Shown: piece after piece, positions 29,784-40,608 of the stretch
Numbering within the stretch: position 1 is the first letter of the stretch
How the letters are laid out: every line of letters starts with the position of its first letter
DNA from: Temnothorax longispinosus
Lineage: Eukaryota > Arthropoda > Insecta > Hymenoptera > Formicidae
Direction of reading: 5' to 3'
Length of the DNA: 64,000 bases
Assembly (NCBI RefSeq): GCF_030848805.1
Contig: NC_092365.1
Coordinates: forward strand, 7,254,001 to 7,318,000
The notes under the pieces: generated by a model
Databases searched by the model: none
What the model was told of the DNA's origin: nothing
What the model saw: the letters and a program-made list of their open reading frames with translations, nothing else
Translations under genes and position numbers: made by a program

Positions 29784-30110
29784 CTCCTTCCCCTTCTTTG
29801 CTACTTCCCTCTCTACGTCCTAGCTTATTACTACGGCAACTGTTTGTTTTTATATTGTCAAGTTCGTCAGTCTAAATTTTACCACCGCACGGCTCTGACA
29901 TGACACAAACATCTAACGAAGTATGCCGTTTAACGAATATTTTATATTGTATTGTTTGATCCTGACGCACAAATATGTAAGTTTCTAATTGTATAATTAC
30001 GGATTTTTGATTGTCTTTTACTTATTGCGGAGTACTGAAATATTTTGTTTAGTTTCTAGATTCGGCGTAGTTAGGGCATTATGCCTGACGAATATATTTG
30101 TGAGAGATCG

Positions 30111-30152
30111 CTTGAAAAGGACCGGATCCACGGTCGAAACGTAGCGTTGTAA
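30111..30152 (+). ncRNA. Degenerate hammerhead-like motif at the 3' end of Penelope A
   Basis: Stem GACCG / CGGTC around GATCCA is followed by GAAAC, as in hammerhead stem II. The upstream core is CTTGAAAAG rather than CTGANGA, so it is probably inactive. Confidence 0.45.
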
Positions 30153-30244
30153 ATCAATAAAATTTGGCCAGTTGGGTCGCTCGCAATATCTCTGTTAATT
30201 TTAATTATTCACTGGCGACTCAAATTCTCTAATACTGATTTCTA

Positions 30245-33200
30245 AGAGCATTCCAAAACCGAACAGCTATATAGAGAATAGCTTTGAGTTAGTGAAAAAA
30301 TTAAATAGAACAGTAATTAATGAGGAATTTGCACTGATTTCGTTAGATGTTATATCTCTCTTTACCAACATACCGATAGATCTAGTGATGCAAAGCATTT
30401 CTATGAGATGGCCGTTTATTGCTAATAATTGCAAAATCCCGAAAGAGGAATTTCTGAAAGCCTTAGAATTAATGCTAAATTCAACATATTTCTTGTTTAA
30501 CAACATTATTTATAAACAAAAATTCGGCGCTTCAATGGGCTCTCCGCTGTCTCCGGTCGCCGCCGACATGGTGATGCAGGATTTGGAGAACAGGGCGTTG
30601 CAGACATTAGCTTTAATTTACCTTTTTATTGTAGGTATGTAGACGATGTGACAATGGCGGCACCAAAGAAATCAATTGACACAATACTTGTTTAAAGTCA
30701 ACGTATAAAGAGAGAGAGAGATTGGGTTAGTGCAGCCATCTATGGCGTTCGTATTGCGGTAGTTCGGAACGCGCGAATATGTATGCGAAAAATAGGTCCC
30801 GACCGCGTAGTAACTCAGGCGTTCGAGAACGGCCGAGCGCGGGCTTCCCGCGCGCTTGCGTAAGCATATTGGGAGGGGCGCGCAGCCCGGGCGAGCGAGC
30901 ATTCGTTACCCAGATCTCGTGCACGATACATCGTGCGTTATATCTGAATTCGATACAGAATTGCGTCATCTTTTGTGCATCGTGTCGTTAAGTTGTGAGG
31001 TAGCTGATATCTGCCTCTCCGTGTACAATAGTAACATAATTATTTCTCATACCTCAATCAACGAAAGATACGGGCAACTACGATCGTCACCGAGAGGAAT
31101 CCAGTGATATCCGTCCCGGCGAGACATGTCGGCACGTGGAACGAAGGAAGGCAGCCATTTTCTTGACCGTTCGAGAGAGCCTTTTCGACAGGAAATCACA
31201 AGCCCGTTCAAAGTCTTGGATAAACGAGAGAGATAAGGCTTGGGCCTTTTGATATATACTCATTGTGTGAACATCCTAGGTGATATTATCGTCTATGAAA
31301 GGTAACCCGTTTAAATATACTCGAGTGAAAACGTTAGACTCTCGTCTACCGTTACTGAGTGTGAACGTTAGACATTCGTCTACCGTTACGAGAGAGATCA
31401 TCAATCCTCTCAAGGTTATTCTCTGCTATTACAGCTCGCAGAGATCACGAGAGCAAGTGAGAGGAAGACTTCCTCGCCTTTTGAAAAAGACAGTAAAAAG
31501 TTATCTCGAGTCTAATTATAATACTGAGCTCAGTCTAAAGTAAAGTAAATAATTAATCGTTCGGTTGCAACCATTTTCGTGACAAGTAAAAAACTTTATT
31601 TCTTTCTTTTGTGCGTCTATTTCATTATAATTGATTATACAATATCTCTTATTGTTTATTACGTTACTTTGCGAACATTCTTTACATTCACTTGTAATAC
31701 GTATTAAATGAAAATGCGTTCCTTGCGAAATATATAAATCGTCTCTTGCGTGATGATAAAACTACCGAGTATTCGTTTCCGTGCGTTGCTATAAAATTTA
31801 TTTCTCATTGACTTGATAATTATTCTACTAAGTATTTTGCGAATTCTGAATTATTGAATGTTATGTTCATACTAAAGTGAATTAATGTGTCAATCGAAAA
31901 CTTAAGGCCTAAGAATATGAGAAATTGAGAGATTCTTATACTTTATTTTTTTTTACTGAATACATGATTTTGCTGAAAATGAGTCATTCGTTCAAGAACA
32001 AACAGTCTATATATGGTAAATCGTAAAAGGCCAATTAAAATTAATTATTATAAAAATTCAAAGATTGATACATTATTTCAGTGATTATTTCAATTATGTT
32101 TGAAGTGAATTTTATATTCTGATTGATTTGCATGAATAATTGAACAGTCCTTTCTTGATATTACGTGATTTGTTTTATTTTGACTACGTCAAGAGAAATT
32201 ATGAGCTTACATATTATTAATATTCCCTTGATAATGAACCTGATTACATAACAAAAAAATGCATCAGTGAATGCAATTATATTTTGCCATAAATAAAAGG
32301 AAAGGACTGTACTATAATAACCATTTATTTGTTTCTTTTATGTGTTTTATACATTTATTGTATTTCTATTGTCTTTTATATTACTTATGTATAATTTTGT
32401 TCACGAATACTGGGAAGGTTTTCGGGCAGTTTCCCTTCTCCTATGCAACAAATGTTGGTATTCTTTGTATAGTTCTGCCCACTCTAAACTTCTTTTTTTT
32501 TGGAATTACATATAAATTACGAAACGCAATCTCTCTCTCAATAAACGGATTCTTTATTATTTGTTCCTTCCTCATCTAATTCTAGAGTTCAGGCTTGTGC
32601 GCGAGCTTGTGCAAACAATACTTAATGTTTTTAATTCTTACCACCCTAGATTACAATTCACGATTGAAATCGGGGGTGATAAGCTCAATTTTTTAGATGT
32701 AACTATCATTAATAATAATAACGTTTTAGAATTTGACTGGTTTCACAAACCTACTTTCTCAGGCCGGTATCTTAATTTTATGTCGCAACACCCTGTTTCC
32801 CAAAAAAGAGGCACAATAATGAGCATGGTAGATAGAGCGTTTCTCTTATCAGATCTAAAATTTCATTTTAAAAATATGAAATTTATTATTGACACACTTT
32901 TAAAAAATGACTATCCGCTGTCTTTTATTTTTAATACAATTAATATTAGAATTAAGTCTCTCCTTAATAGAAGCACACGCAGGCAAAATGAATCTTTACC
33001 GATTACTGATAGTGAAGAACAACGCATTTGGTTTACCATTCCTTACGTCCCTAACATCGCGGATAAATTTAAAAACGTCACTAAAGACTTGAATGTCAAT
33101 CTTTCGTTTTTTCAGCTTAAATAAAATGCGTAACTTTATTCGAGTACAGAAGGACGTTCTCCCAATCCAATCCAATAAAAATGTAGTATATAAGATCTCA

Positions 33201-33503
33201 TGTAAGAATTGTGATGCCTCATACGTGGGTTAAACAATGAGACAATTAAAAACCAGGATCTCTGAACATAGAAACCACATTCGGAGAAATACTACAACTC
33301 AATCCGTCATTACGGAACATAGGATTAATTTTGACCATGAATTCGATTGGGAAAACGTTGAGATACTAGATAAAGAGAGATTTCTATCTAAAAGACGAAT
33401 TTCGGAAATGGCGCACATTAAGTTACAGAAGAACAGTCTGAATTTACAAACTGATACAGAATTTCTTCCCCACGCTTATGTATCTATACTAGACAAATTG
33501 TAA
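30245..33503 (+). pseudogene. Penelope RT + GIY-YIG, interrupted
   Basis: The first part carries RT motifs: ALISLDVISLFTNIP (first catalytic Asp), GASMGSPLSPVAADM and, one frameshift later (about 30610), YCRYVDDV with the catalytic Asp pair. After the insertion the same reading resumes with NSYHPRLQFTIEIGGDKLNF and WFHKPTFSGRYLNF, then stops near 33122. A third segment (33180-33503) is the GIY-YIG nuclease (VYKISCKNCDASYVG, a TAA, then RQLKTRISEHRNHIRRN). At least one frameshift and two stops plus the insertion inactivate it. Confidence 0.85.
30690..32614. mobile_element. Unclassified 1.9-kb insertion with 9-bp duplication
   Basis: Flanked by ACAATACTT at 30681-30689 and 32615-32623 and inserted in the Penelope B reading frame, so the ends are well defined. 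Starts GTTTAAAGTC with a TATAAAGAGAGAG-like string and ends GCGCGAGCTTGTGCAA. The first 250 bp are GC-rich and the rest AT-rich. No inverted ends, poly(A) or coding domain are seen. I cannot name its class. Confidence 0.7.
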
Positions 33504-33796
33504 ACCATGCTTATTGTTGTCGTACGTATTGTGCCGGGAGGTACCACTGCATTTAGTTTTTGAATGTTTATAGTGGCGACCCTTTATGTTTTCATATTTT
33601 ATTTGTCACGGTTGGTTATTGTGAACGTGACATGACGAAATTGACGTTAGAATTTTTCCGTCCGCCTTCTTGACATGTTCGTTTGATTTTGTCTCCGCAT
33701 AGAATGTTATATCTTTTCGGAAGACTCGTTATATATACTCTGTATGACTTTGTAATACTCTCGTTCTTTTTGGCTATCGGGTGAGTTTAACCACAT

Positions 33797-34105
33797 CTCG
33801 TTAATTGACTTGAATTAAGATACTGACAGAAATATTGAATATCATTGTTCGTTTTGGATCTGTTACAGACAGTAATTCGAAAGTCAATGTTGTCTTTTGG
33901 GATCTTTCAATCTCGAAACTCACCGATCCAACAAGGAGAATGGGGGAGTAACTATATTAACTTTTCTATATATTTCACTGAAGATGGCTCAATCCCGAGC
34001 CGAAACGTTTGAATATATATTCGATTGATGAAATCGCTTAAGTTTTTTACGCACTGACAACTGCGTTTGACTCCTATAGCCATTCCTGATCTTATTTTAT
34101 ATTTC
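33797..34105 (+). repeat. Penelope-type terminal repeat (right)
   Basis: Inverted partner of 28517-28812. The two repeats enclose Penelope A and B. It carries a well-formed hammerhead core. Confidence 0.8.
33978..34009 (+). ncRNA. Hammerhead ribozyme core in a Penelope terminal repeat
   Basis: Reads CTGAAGA (matches CTGANGA), stem TGGCTC / GAGCC with loop AATCCC, then GAAACGTTT. This order and spacing match the minimal hammerhead motifs known from Penelope-like element terminal repeats, where self-cleavage processes the transcript. Stem III is very short, as usual for that group. Confidence 0.75.
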
Positions 34106-34107
34106 GG

Positions 34108-34474
34108 AAGTCCAATACTCATTGTTGTAAAAAAAATATTTTTTCCCCAAATTGCTATTTTTCAATTTCGTTTTAATTTTATTTCTTGGGTTTCCAATAT
34201 TGGAAAGAAATTTTTTATATACGTATTTGATGCAAAATTTTATTTCCTACAAAAAAGTTCTCTTGTACTTTTTTCGTATTTTGCGTCGTTTTCGAGATAT
34301 TTTGAAAACAATGGAAAATGATATTTTTTGTTAATATCTTAGAAGTGCACCCCTTAATTTAATAGCATTTTCGTTTTTTAACTTATTTTAGTGTCGAATG
34401 ATCGTATGAATCAATAAAATTCCACTAAATAATTAGTTTCTTTTAAATACACATAGACAACAGCCTACAAGTTG
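34108..34474. repeat. Right arm of the long-range inverted repeat
   Basis: An intact arm matching 12426-12595 plus 21692-21884 in reverse complement. It preserves the empty site of element C (six A on the complementary strand at about 34323-34330). Confidence 0.85.
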
Positions 34475-35988
34475 TATCATGGAATCGATATTTTATAATA
34501 AATATAAAATGGTACACTTTTAAATTAATGTAACCTTTGGTTAAGGAGACTTGGAAGGGTTGAAATTTTGAAAAAATCGATTTTCGGTTTTTTGCATATT
34601 CCGATACTGTGATTCTTTAGGAATATCTTCCTGTTTGTCTTTTTGAAAAATCCGCAAAATTGAGGTCAGGAGAGTGTAAAACGTATAAGTGTGGCGCGTG
34701 GCCGGCCGAACGCAGATATTCGCGCGGTCGCGGGTCGGTCGCAGTATTCGCTTGGCAGGCGCGGATAAAAAGGAGCTTAGCAGTACAAAGCAGGCTCAAC
34801 GGGAGAAAAAAAGAAGTTCTGCGGCTGCTGCTAAAACCGAACGTACTTTGAAGACTGCATTCTACAGTGCAGGAAATTTTTGAACCGCGTAAGTACGACT
34901 GTTCTAACATAAATATTGTACCGAAACTTTGTGTGTGTATGTGTGTGTGTGTGTGTGTGTGTATGAATGCGATTTTCTCGAAACTACATTTTTTGATGAT
35001 TTTATCACGATATCTCGAGAACCGCGAGAGATATCAACTTGAAATTTATACAGGAGTTGTAAAACACTATGACGCATAAATTATACCTAAAATCAGATTT
35101 TAAACAAATATTGCTACAATTTTAGAATAACAAATAACTCGAATTTTCCCAAATTTTTCGTTTTTTGGACGCCGTTTTGTTAATTTTATTTTTATTTTTA
35201 ATTTTTCGATGATTTAGAACATTCTGAACACATTCGCATATCAAGAAAATCGGTTATAAAAAATCAACGAAATAAATTGCAGGAGCATTTAGCTCACATC
35301 GAAAACTTAAAAAAGCAGTAAGAAAATCGGTTAATTAATGAATGAGTAGTTTTTTCGTTGTGAACCGATTTTCATAAAACCGGTACTAAATTTTTTCAGG
35401 AAAACAAAGCCGAATCTTTAAAAAAAGTTAAACCCATCATCGCCATCCTCGAAAAATTAAAATTTTGGAATCGGATCTCAGCGGGTGAAATATATACACA
35501 CATAGATAGTTCTATTAAAAATTATGATTTTTCGACGTTTTAGAACATTCTGAACATATTGGCAAAAAAAATCTGTTTTAAAAAACCAGCAAAATAAAGT
35601 GCAAGAGCATTTAGCTCATATTGAGAGCTTTAAAAAAAATGCCGGCCCCGATTTCCAGAAAATCGGTCCATTAAAGAATGAGTAGTTTGCGGTCATAACC
35701 GATTTTCTGGAAACCGCTGCTAAAATTTTTAAATAAAACAGAGCTTAAGTAATCTAAAAAAAAAAAACAAATTAGATCTTAGTTTAGTTAATGGTACCTT
35801 TATTTTTGAAGACAGATAATAATTAAATAAACGTAATTAAAACATAAAACTGGTAAATAGATAAATAAATAGATATAACAAATCTCGTTTCTTAATTAAT
35901 TATGATTTAAAAATGATTTTTTTTTAAATCCGACAATTTTTCGCGGAGATATAGATACTTATTTAAAGTTATGCGAAATTTTGATGTA
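34475..35988. other. Intergenic repeats, no gene seen
   Basis: Includes a GC-richer patch (34670-34890) whose open frame (KKELSSTKQAQREKKRSSAA) has no recognised domain, and a TG microsatellite at 34930-34962. A duplicated segment with units near 35205-35440 and 35525-35745 carries GAACATTCTGAACA, GCATTTAGCTCA and ATGAGTAGTTT in both. A related word is at 3355-3385. Confidence 0.5.
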
Positions 35989-35989
35989 A

Positions 35990-36104
35990 GACCTGTTCTT
36001 TTTAGCTGAACTTCTTGCACGGTTCGTCTTTTCTCTTTTTCTCTCCAACCGAAAAGAAAAAGAAAGATGAACCGTGCAATAAGTTCAGCTAAAAAGAACA
36101 GGCC
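35990..36104. mobile_element. Small MITE, copy 2 (ends RGCCTGTTCTTTTTAGC)
   Basis: Same family as 9024-9151: the same inverted ends (CCTGTTCNTNTTAGCTGAAC) and the same central TCTTTTTCT / AGAAAAAGA hairpin. Confidence 0.85.
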
Positions 36105-36143
36105 TATGAATTGAGTGTTGCGACAATTTTGTTGACTAATGTA

Positions 36144-37727
36144 TTATCCCTTCCAAAAAAATAAATTAAAATTAGCTGAAATTATCAGATTTGAATTCAG
36201 ATGAAGACACGGAAGACACGATTTCTGACAGAGGCCATTTTGATTATAGGTAATCAGTTTATTAATAAAATTCCTACCAAGCATTTCCGCCCGATCCTTG
36301 AGACGCCTTACCTTAGCCTCAGCAATAATTACGTTGTCCGGAGTACTAATTCTATAGCCGAGGGCCGTTCGGATACCCAAATATTGGGCCCTTTCCAACT
36401 TAAGCTGGAACGTAGAGTCTCTAGGAAAGTAGATAAAGCTTCCATAATCCGTGATTGATCTAACGAGGCTTTTGTAGAGCATGAGGGCGGTGTTGACCTC
36501 CATGCTCTTGGACACCTTACAGAGATATCTAATAATAGAGTTGGCCTTACTGACCTTACCTCTAACCTCCTGTAAATGTCGGTGGAATTTCAGGCTGTTG
36601 TCTAGCCATATACCAAGAAATTTCGCTTCACCACTATTATAGACATTGCAGTCCCCGATACGGATGCTCAGGTTCTTGTCGAGGTAGCCGCTCTTGCAGA
36701 ACTCTACCAATACTGTTTTCTTAGGTTCCAAGTCCAGTCCGATATGTCTAAGTCGCTCAGCAATGGTATTGACCGCTCGTTGTAAAAGAAGACGATTACG
36801 TTCACGGTTCGGGCCACAAACATATAGGCCGATGTCATCGGCGAACTCCACGGCCTCGACACCCTCCGGCAAGTCAGAACACAACCCCTGAGTGAAGAGA
36901 GAATATAATGCCGGACTCAAGACGGCGCCCTGCGGGAGACCCTTAAAGACTAAACGATCTACGAATTCGCGTGAATTGACGATAAATCGCACCTTTCTCC
37001 AGTATAGCCAATTAGCAATAAATTTGACTATGCCGGCGGGACAATCAAGCGCAATCAATTTGTCGAGCATGATGCGGTAATCGACACAGTCGTAGGCCGA
37101 TGACACGTCGAGGAAAGCCGCAAGCGTATATTCACCCACACACAGGGATGCTCTAATATCCGACACAATCCTAGCAAGGTTGTCCGCACACGATTTGCCT
37201 CTCCTGAAGCCGTTCTGAGAAGGGCTGAATTTTTTCTCCCTTTCCGCCCACCAGATCAGCCTCTCGTTTATCATACGCTCCATGAGCTTGCCGATGCACG
37301 AGGATAGGGAGATGGGACGAACCTTCTCCCTACCTATCTTATCAATAAAAATCACTTGGTAGTCCAGCCAATCCGAGGGAAGAACACCCGTTGATCATAC
37401 GGTATTAAACAACTCAAGTAGGCAATCCCTCCCAGACTCTAGCAGCATTCTGACCATCTTGTACTCCATACCGTCGAGGCCTGGCGCCGAACCTCTTCTG
37501 ATCATATCGATTGCTCTATCGAGTTTGGAACGCGAGAATGGAGCCTCCAACCCATAGTCCGCGTAACTCTCACCAAACTCCACAACCGGTTCCACCCCCA
37601 CAAGGGGGGGGGGCAAGGTTATCAATGGTGCTCCTGATTTCGTCCTCCCTACACTTTGTCGTCCACTTGTTCCACTCGATGTTTTTACTCGCGTTCTTCA
37701 AAATACGCATTGTATTCCAAACATAAC
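36144..37727 (-). pseudogene. Non-LTR ORF2, reverse transcriptase part
   Basis: Read from 37727 down. The linker WNTMRILKNASKNIEWN is followed by a frameshift at a G-run (37606-37614), then SAPGLDGMEYKMVR, a TGA at 37392-37394, and RT motifs PISLSSCIGKLMERM, AAFLDVSSAYDCVDY (catalytic Asp), KGLPQGAVLSPALYS and EFADDIGLYV (catalytic Asp pair). The last part, TDYGSFIYFPRD and VRRLKDRAEMLGRNF, resembles the thumb and connector of Jockey/I elements. There is no RNase H domain before the stop. Two disruptions make it inactive. Confidence 0.88.
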
Positions 37728-38817
37728 TGTAACGATGCACCCCCAAATATGCATCGTTCCGGCAAGAACAGCACGCCGAGACCACCCCGCCGACCACCCG
37801 CGGGGTGAGGAACGGGCACGATGTGCCCAACATATTTTTTAATCATCGCATACGTTAGGAAGTCCGCGAAGGGACTTAAACGCGGCAACCGCCTCACCGC
37901 GCCGAGCGGTGCCGAAGGCGGCCGAAGACCGCCGAACGCGATCACGGCGTCGGGGCGCCGCGATCCCCGATCGTTCCGCCGCACCGGCCCGGCGCTCGCG
38001 ATCGCCGTCGCTACCCCCACCACGCCGCGACGCCGCCGCGACGCCGCCGCGACGCGTATAAAAGCCCGGCGTCGCTGGCACAGAGCGCGATTCCCGATCA
38101 TCCGTCTTCCAGACAACACCGATCCTGAATTCCCGCACGAAAGCTAACCCGAACGAAAGGTAGAGCGCCTCCGGCATTCTCTGTCTTCGCCGAGTGTGTC
38201 TCGGCTAGCGACCAGCTTTTCGCTCCCATCCGAATCACTCGAAGCCGTCCGGATACGAAGGTAGAGCGCCTCCGGCATTCTCTGTCTTCACCGAGTGTGT
38301 CTCGGCGAAGGACCAGCTTCTCCTCTTCCAAATCACCCGAAGCCTGTCCGGACAAGACGGTAGAGCGCCTCTGGCATTCTCTGCCCTCGCCGAGTGTGTC
38401 TCGGCCGACGACCCGCTTCCGCCGCGTTATCCACGCTTCGCGATCCATATCGCCGCCGCGCTTTGCGCCATTTTTCCGCGCTCCGGGCCGCGCCAGCCGG
38501 GAAACCGGCGCCGCCCGTGCCGATACCTGCCGTCACGCGATTCGGTCCGCGCGAATACCAAAAGCAGCGGCTCCGCCCCGCACATACCGCGAGTTACCCC
38601 GCGCCGCCCGCGACCAAACCAACGTCGCCTCGCACGCATCGATCTATGTAAATGCCGCGAGCGCAAATTGTAACTATCGTAGAATAAATTTAACTATTTT
38701 CTTGTAACCAAGACGCGCCTTCATTTCGCTAACCTCGCTCTCCGTCTGCTTCTCCGCACCTCCTTCGAACCCCGGCCAACCGCGAGCTCGATCCGCGCTT
38801 CGAAGACAGGTTGTTTT
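37728..38817 (+). mobile_element. 1.1-kb LTR-like insertion (probable solo LTR), duplication ATAAC
   Basis: Flanked by ATAAC (37723-37727 and 38818-38822). Starts TGTAACGATGC and is GC-rich. It has a promoter-like TATAAAAG at 38057-38064, a polyadenylation-like AATAAA at about 38682, and a three-fold tandem repeat (38159-38411). That layout fits U3-R-U5 of an LTR. The right end does not finish in CA, so the class is an inference. Confidence 0.6.
38159..38411 (+). repeat. Tandem repeat, three units of about 100 bp
   Basis: Units start at 38159, 38260 and 38359, each beginning GGTAGAGCGCCTCYGGCATT and containing CCGAGTGTGTCTCGGC. It lies downstream of the TATA box of the LTR-like element. Confidence 0.9.
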
Positions 38818-38822
38818 ATAAC

Positions 38823-39131
38823 TAAGGCTAGTAAATCTATTAATGCTGCCACAAAACTTCTCAAAGTTTCCTTTTTTCTTCCTATTTATAGTGCGTTTGG
38901 CAAGTGCTCTCAATCTCTTGTACTCGATCCAGGCATGCAAACTCTTGCTCTCCTGAATTCGGTAAAGGTCGACTTTCTCTGACGAATGGCCTCGTCACAC
39001 TCGACGTCCCACCACCTATGTGACCTCTTACGTTTGGCCGGATCTTCGGGACAAGAAGGCTTAGGAGCGTCCTCGCGTCTACCCGAAGCAATGGCAATAG
39101 ATTTTTTGAGAATGTTTATAAAGTGACTATA
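38823..39131 (-). pseudogene. Non-LTR ORF2, segment between endonuclease and RT
   Basis: The minus strand reads YYSHFINILKKSIAIAS, then RSHRWWDVECDEAIRQRKS and, after a frameshift near 38930, EYKRLRALAKRTINRKKKG and SINRFTSLS. This is the usual post-endonuclease linker (WWDxEC motif) of Jockey/I-type ORF2. It joins the endonuclease at 44766 on one side and the RT at 37727 on the other once insertions are ignored. Confidence 0.8.
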
Positions 39132-39135
39132 ATAG

Positions 39136-39417
39136 TGTTGCATTCGCGCTGAGTTCGTCAGCTTCGCCCGGTATTTTCCCGCCGTGGAGCGTCTTTAGCG
39201 GGCGTTGCTATGTGTTGTTGATTCGACCCGGCTCTCAGATTTTCGACTAACTGAAACTTGAGCGGACGTTTCGGTTCCCGTTTCGTGACTGTAAACATAC
39301 GCAATAAACTTTCCTTTCCTTACTAATCTGTGTTTCCTTATTCCGCGGGTCGCAGATGAGCGCGCGAGCGTGTGCGGGAGTGCGGAATAAGTGAGCGGAA
39401 GCCGCCGGAGTGCAACA
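39136..39417 (+). repeat. 5' LTR of the Gypsy element
   Basis: Starts TGTTGCATTCGCGC and ends GAGTGCAACA, with an AATAAA at 39302. By eye it differs from the 3' LTR at about ten positions, including a small AAC indel. Confidence 0.93.
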
Positions 39418-39420
39418 TTT

Positions 39421-39438
39421 TGGGGGCTTGTCCGGGAT
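39421..39438 (+). promoter_or_regulatory. Primer-binding site, tRNA-Pro type
   Basis: TGGGGGCTTGTCCGGGAT lies 3 bp after the 5' LTR. It is almost the classic tRNA-Pro primer site, with one difference. Confidence 0.85.
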
Positions 39439-39478
39439 CGGACGAGCGTTCTGAGAGACGAGCAGAGGAACGAGCGAG

Positions 39479-40608
39479 ATGTCTTCGTCAACAGCGGCCC
39501 CCTCGAGGAAAAGGACGCGGGACGTGACTCTGCCGCAGGCCACGACGCAAGCCGAGACCCTACAAGCAGGAGATGCGTGCAATTCGCGAGGAGCAGGCTC
39601 AGAGGGAGGCAGTTTTCACGGCAGAGCTACAACGTCGGGACGAGGAGCTTCTACTCCTCCGCCAACAGCTAAGTCCCTCCAATAATAGAGTGTCCGGGGA
39701 TACAGAGACGCGTTTCGCGCTACCCAGGGGCGAATGATATGCGCGCGGACCCTACGGCCTTTGCCGCGAATTCGGGAGTGAACGACGCGCGAGAGAGTAC
39801 GGGAGCACGGGGTGCGACTGCGGGCATAAATGACGTGCGCGCGGAGCTCGGGTATAAACTTAAGCCCGACGTTTATGACGGATCGGTCCCGTTGCGGGAA
39901 TTTTTCTCTCAATTCGAAATTATTGCTCGCGCAAATCAATGGAGCGACGCGTCGAGGACCATCGCTTTGGCCTCCTGTTTGAGGGGAAAAGCGCGCTCAA
40001 TTTTGGACTCTGTCGAAAACGTAGATAATCTCGTATACGCAGAGCTGAAGTCGAAGCTTGAATTGCGTTTCGGGGAGGGGCATCTCTCCCAAAATTATTA
40101 CTCTCTCTTCACGAATCGAAGACAGAAATTCGGGGAGGACTTTGCGTCTCTCGGCTCCGAGGTGGAAAGACTTGCTCGGTTAGCGTACCCCGAGTGCCCC
40201 TATCCCCTGTTCGGGATAAGATTGCGTGCTCACAATTTATCTCTGCCTTAACGAACGGTTTTGTGAAGAAGACTCCAGTTGAAGGGAGTTACCTCTTTAA
40301 AATTGGCGGTAGAGAGAGCGAAGGCCATTAAGGCCATACAAGGGGAAAATTTCGGAGGGTTTGGAAAAAGGGGGGAGATTTTTGGAAAATCTTTCGAAAA
40401 AGGGGAAAAGAAAGCTTCGCCTCAAAATGAGAGCGGCGAAAGTTCCGAGGGAAAGAAAGAAGGCAGCGTCCGCAAAGATTTTTCGCGCAATTTTCGGAAT
40501 CGCGTTTCTACAAAAGATTGCTGGCTTTGCGGTAAAGTTGGGCATTTCCGGGCCGAATGTCCCGCAAACACGGAAAAGGGAAACACGGAAAAGGGAAACG
40601 CGGAATAG
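39479..40608 (+). pseudogene. Gypsy gag, frameshifted
   Basis: Starts MSSSTAAPSRKRTR. After frame breaks in the N-terminal part it continues at 39739-40251 with a capsid-like segment (LKPDVYDGSVPLREFFSQFE, SCLRGKARSILDSV). A frameshift near 40215 leads to 40261-40608, which ends in a CCHC zinc knuckle (CWLCGKVGHFRAEC) and a short KGNTEKGN repeat. The role is particle assembly and RNA binding. Confidence 0.8.

Larger units (their letters stand above)
28826..30180 (+). mobile_element. Penelope-like element A (3' part with internal deletion)
   Basis: Contains an open frame joining the RT start to the C-terminal GIY-YIG part, followed by a 3' region. That region ends with a degenerate hammerhead-like structure and an AATAAAATTTGGCCAG tail near 30160. 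Similar 3' ends are seen in other Penelope elements. The RT palm is missing. Confidence 0.8.
30236..33790 (+). mobile_element. Penelope-like element B, split by a 1.9-kb insertion
   Basis: A second Penelope copy, 5' truncated. The RT part is at 30236-30689 and the thumb/GIY-YIG part at 32615-33503. They are separated by DNA flanked by the 9-bp word ACAATACTT. Its 3' region runs into the inverted terminal repeat at 33797. Confidence 0.85.

Noticed and set aside
37821..38707. Arg-rich open frames on both strands, including a repeat-encoded one
   Set aside because: They result from GC-rich LTR-like DNA and its three-fold tandem repeat, which contains a TATA box and a polyadenylation signal rather than a gene.
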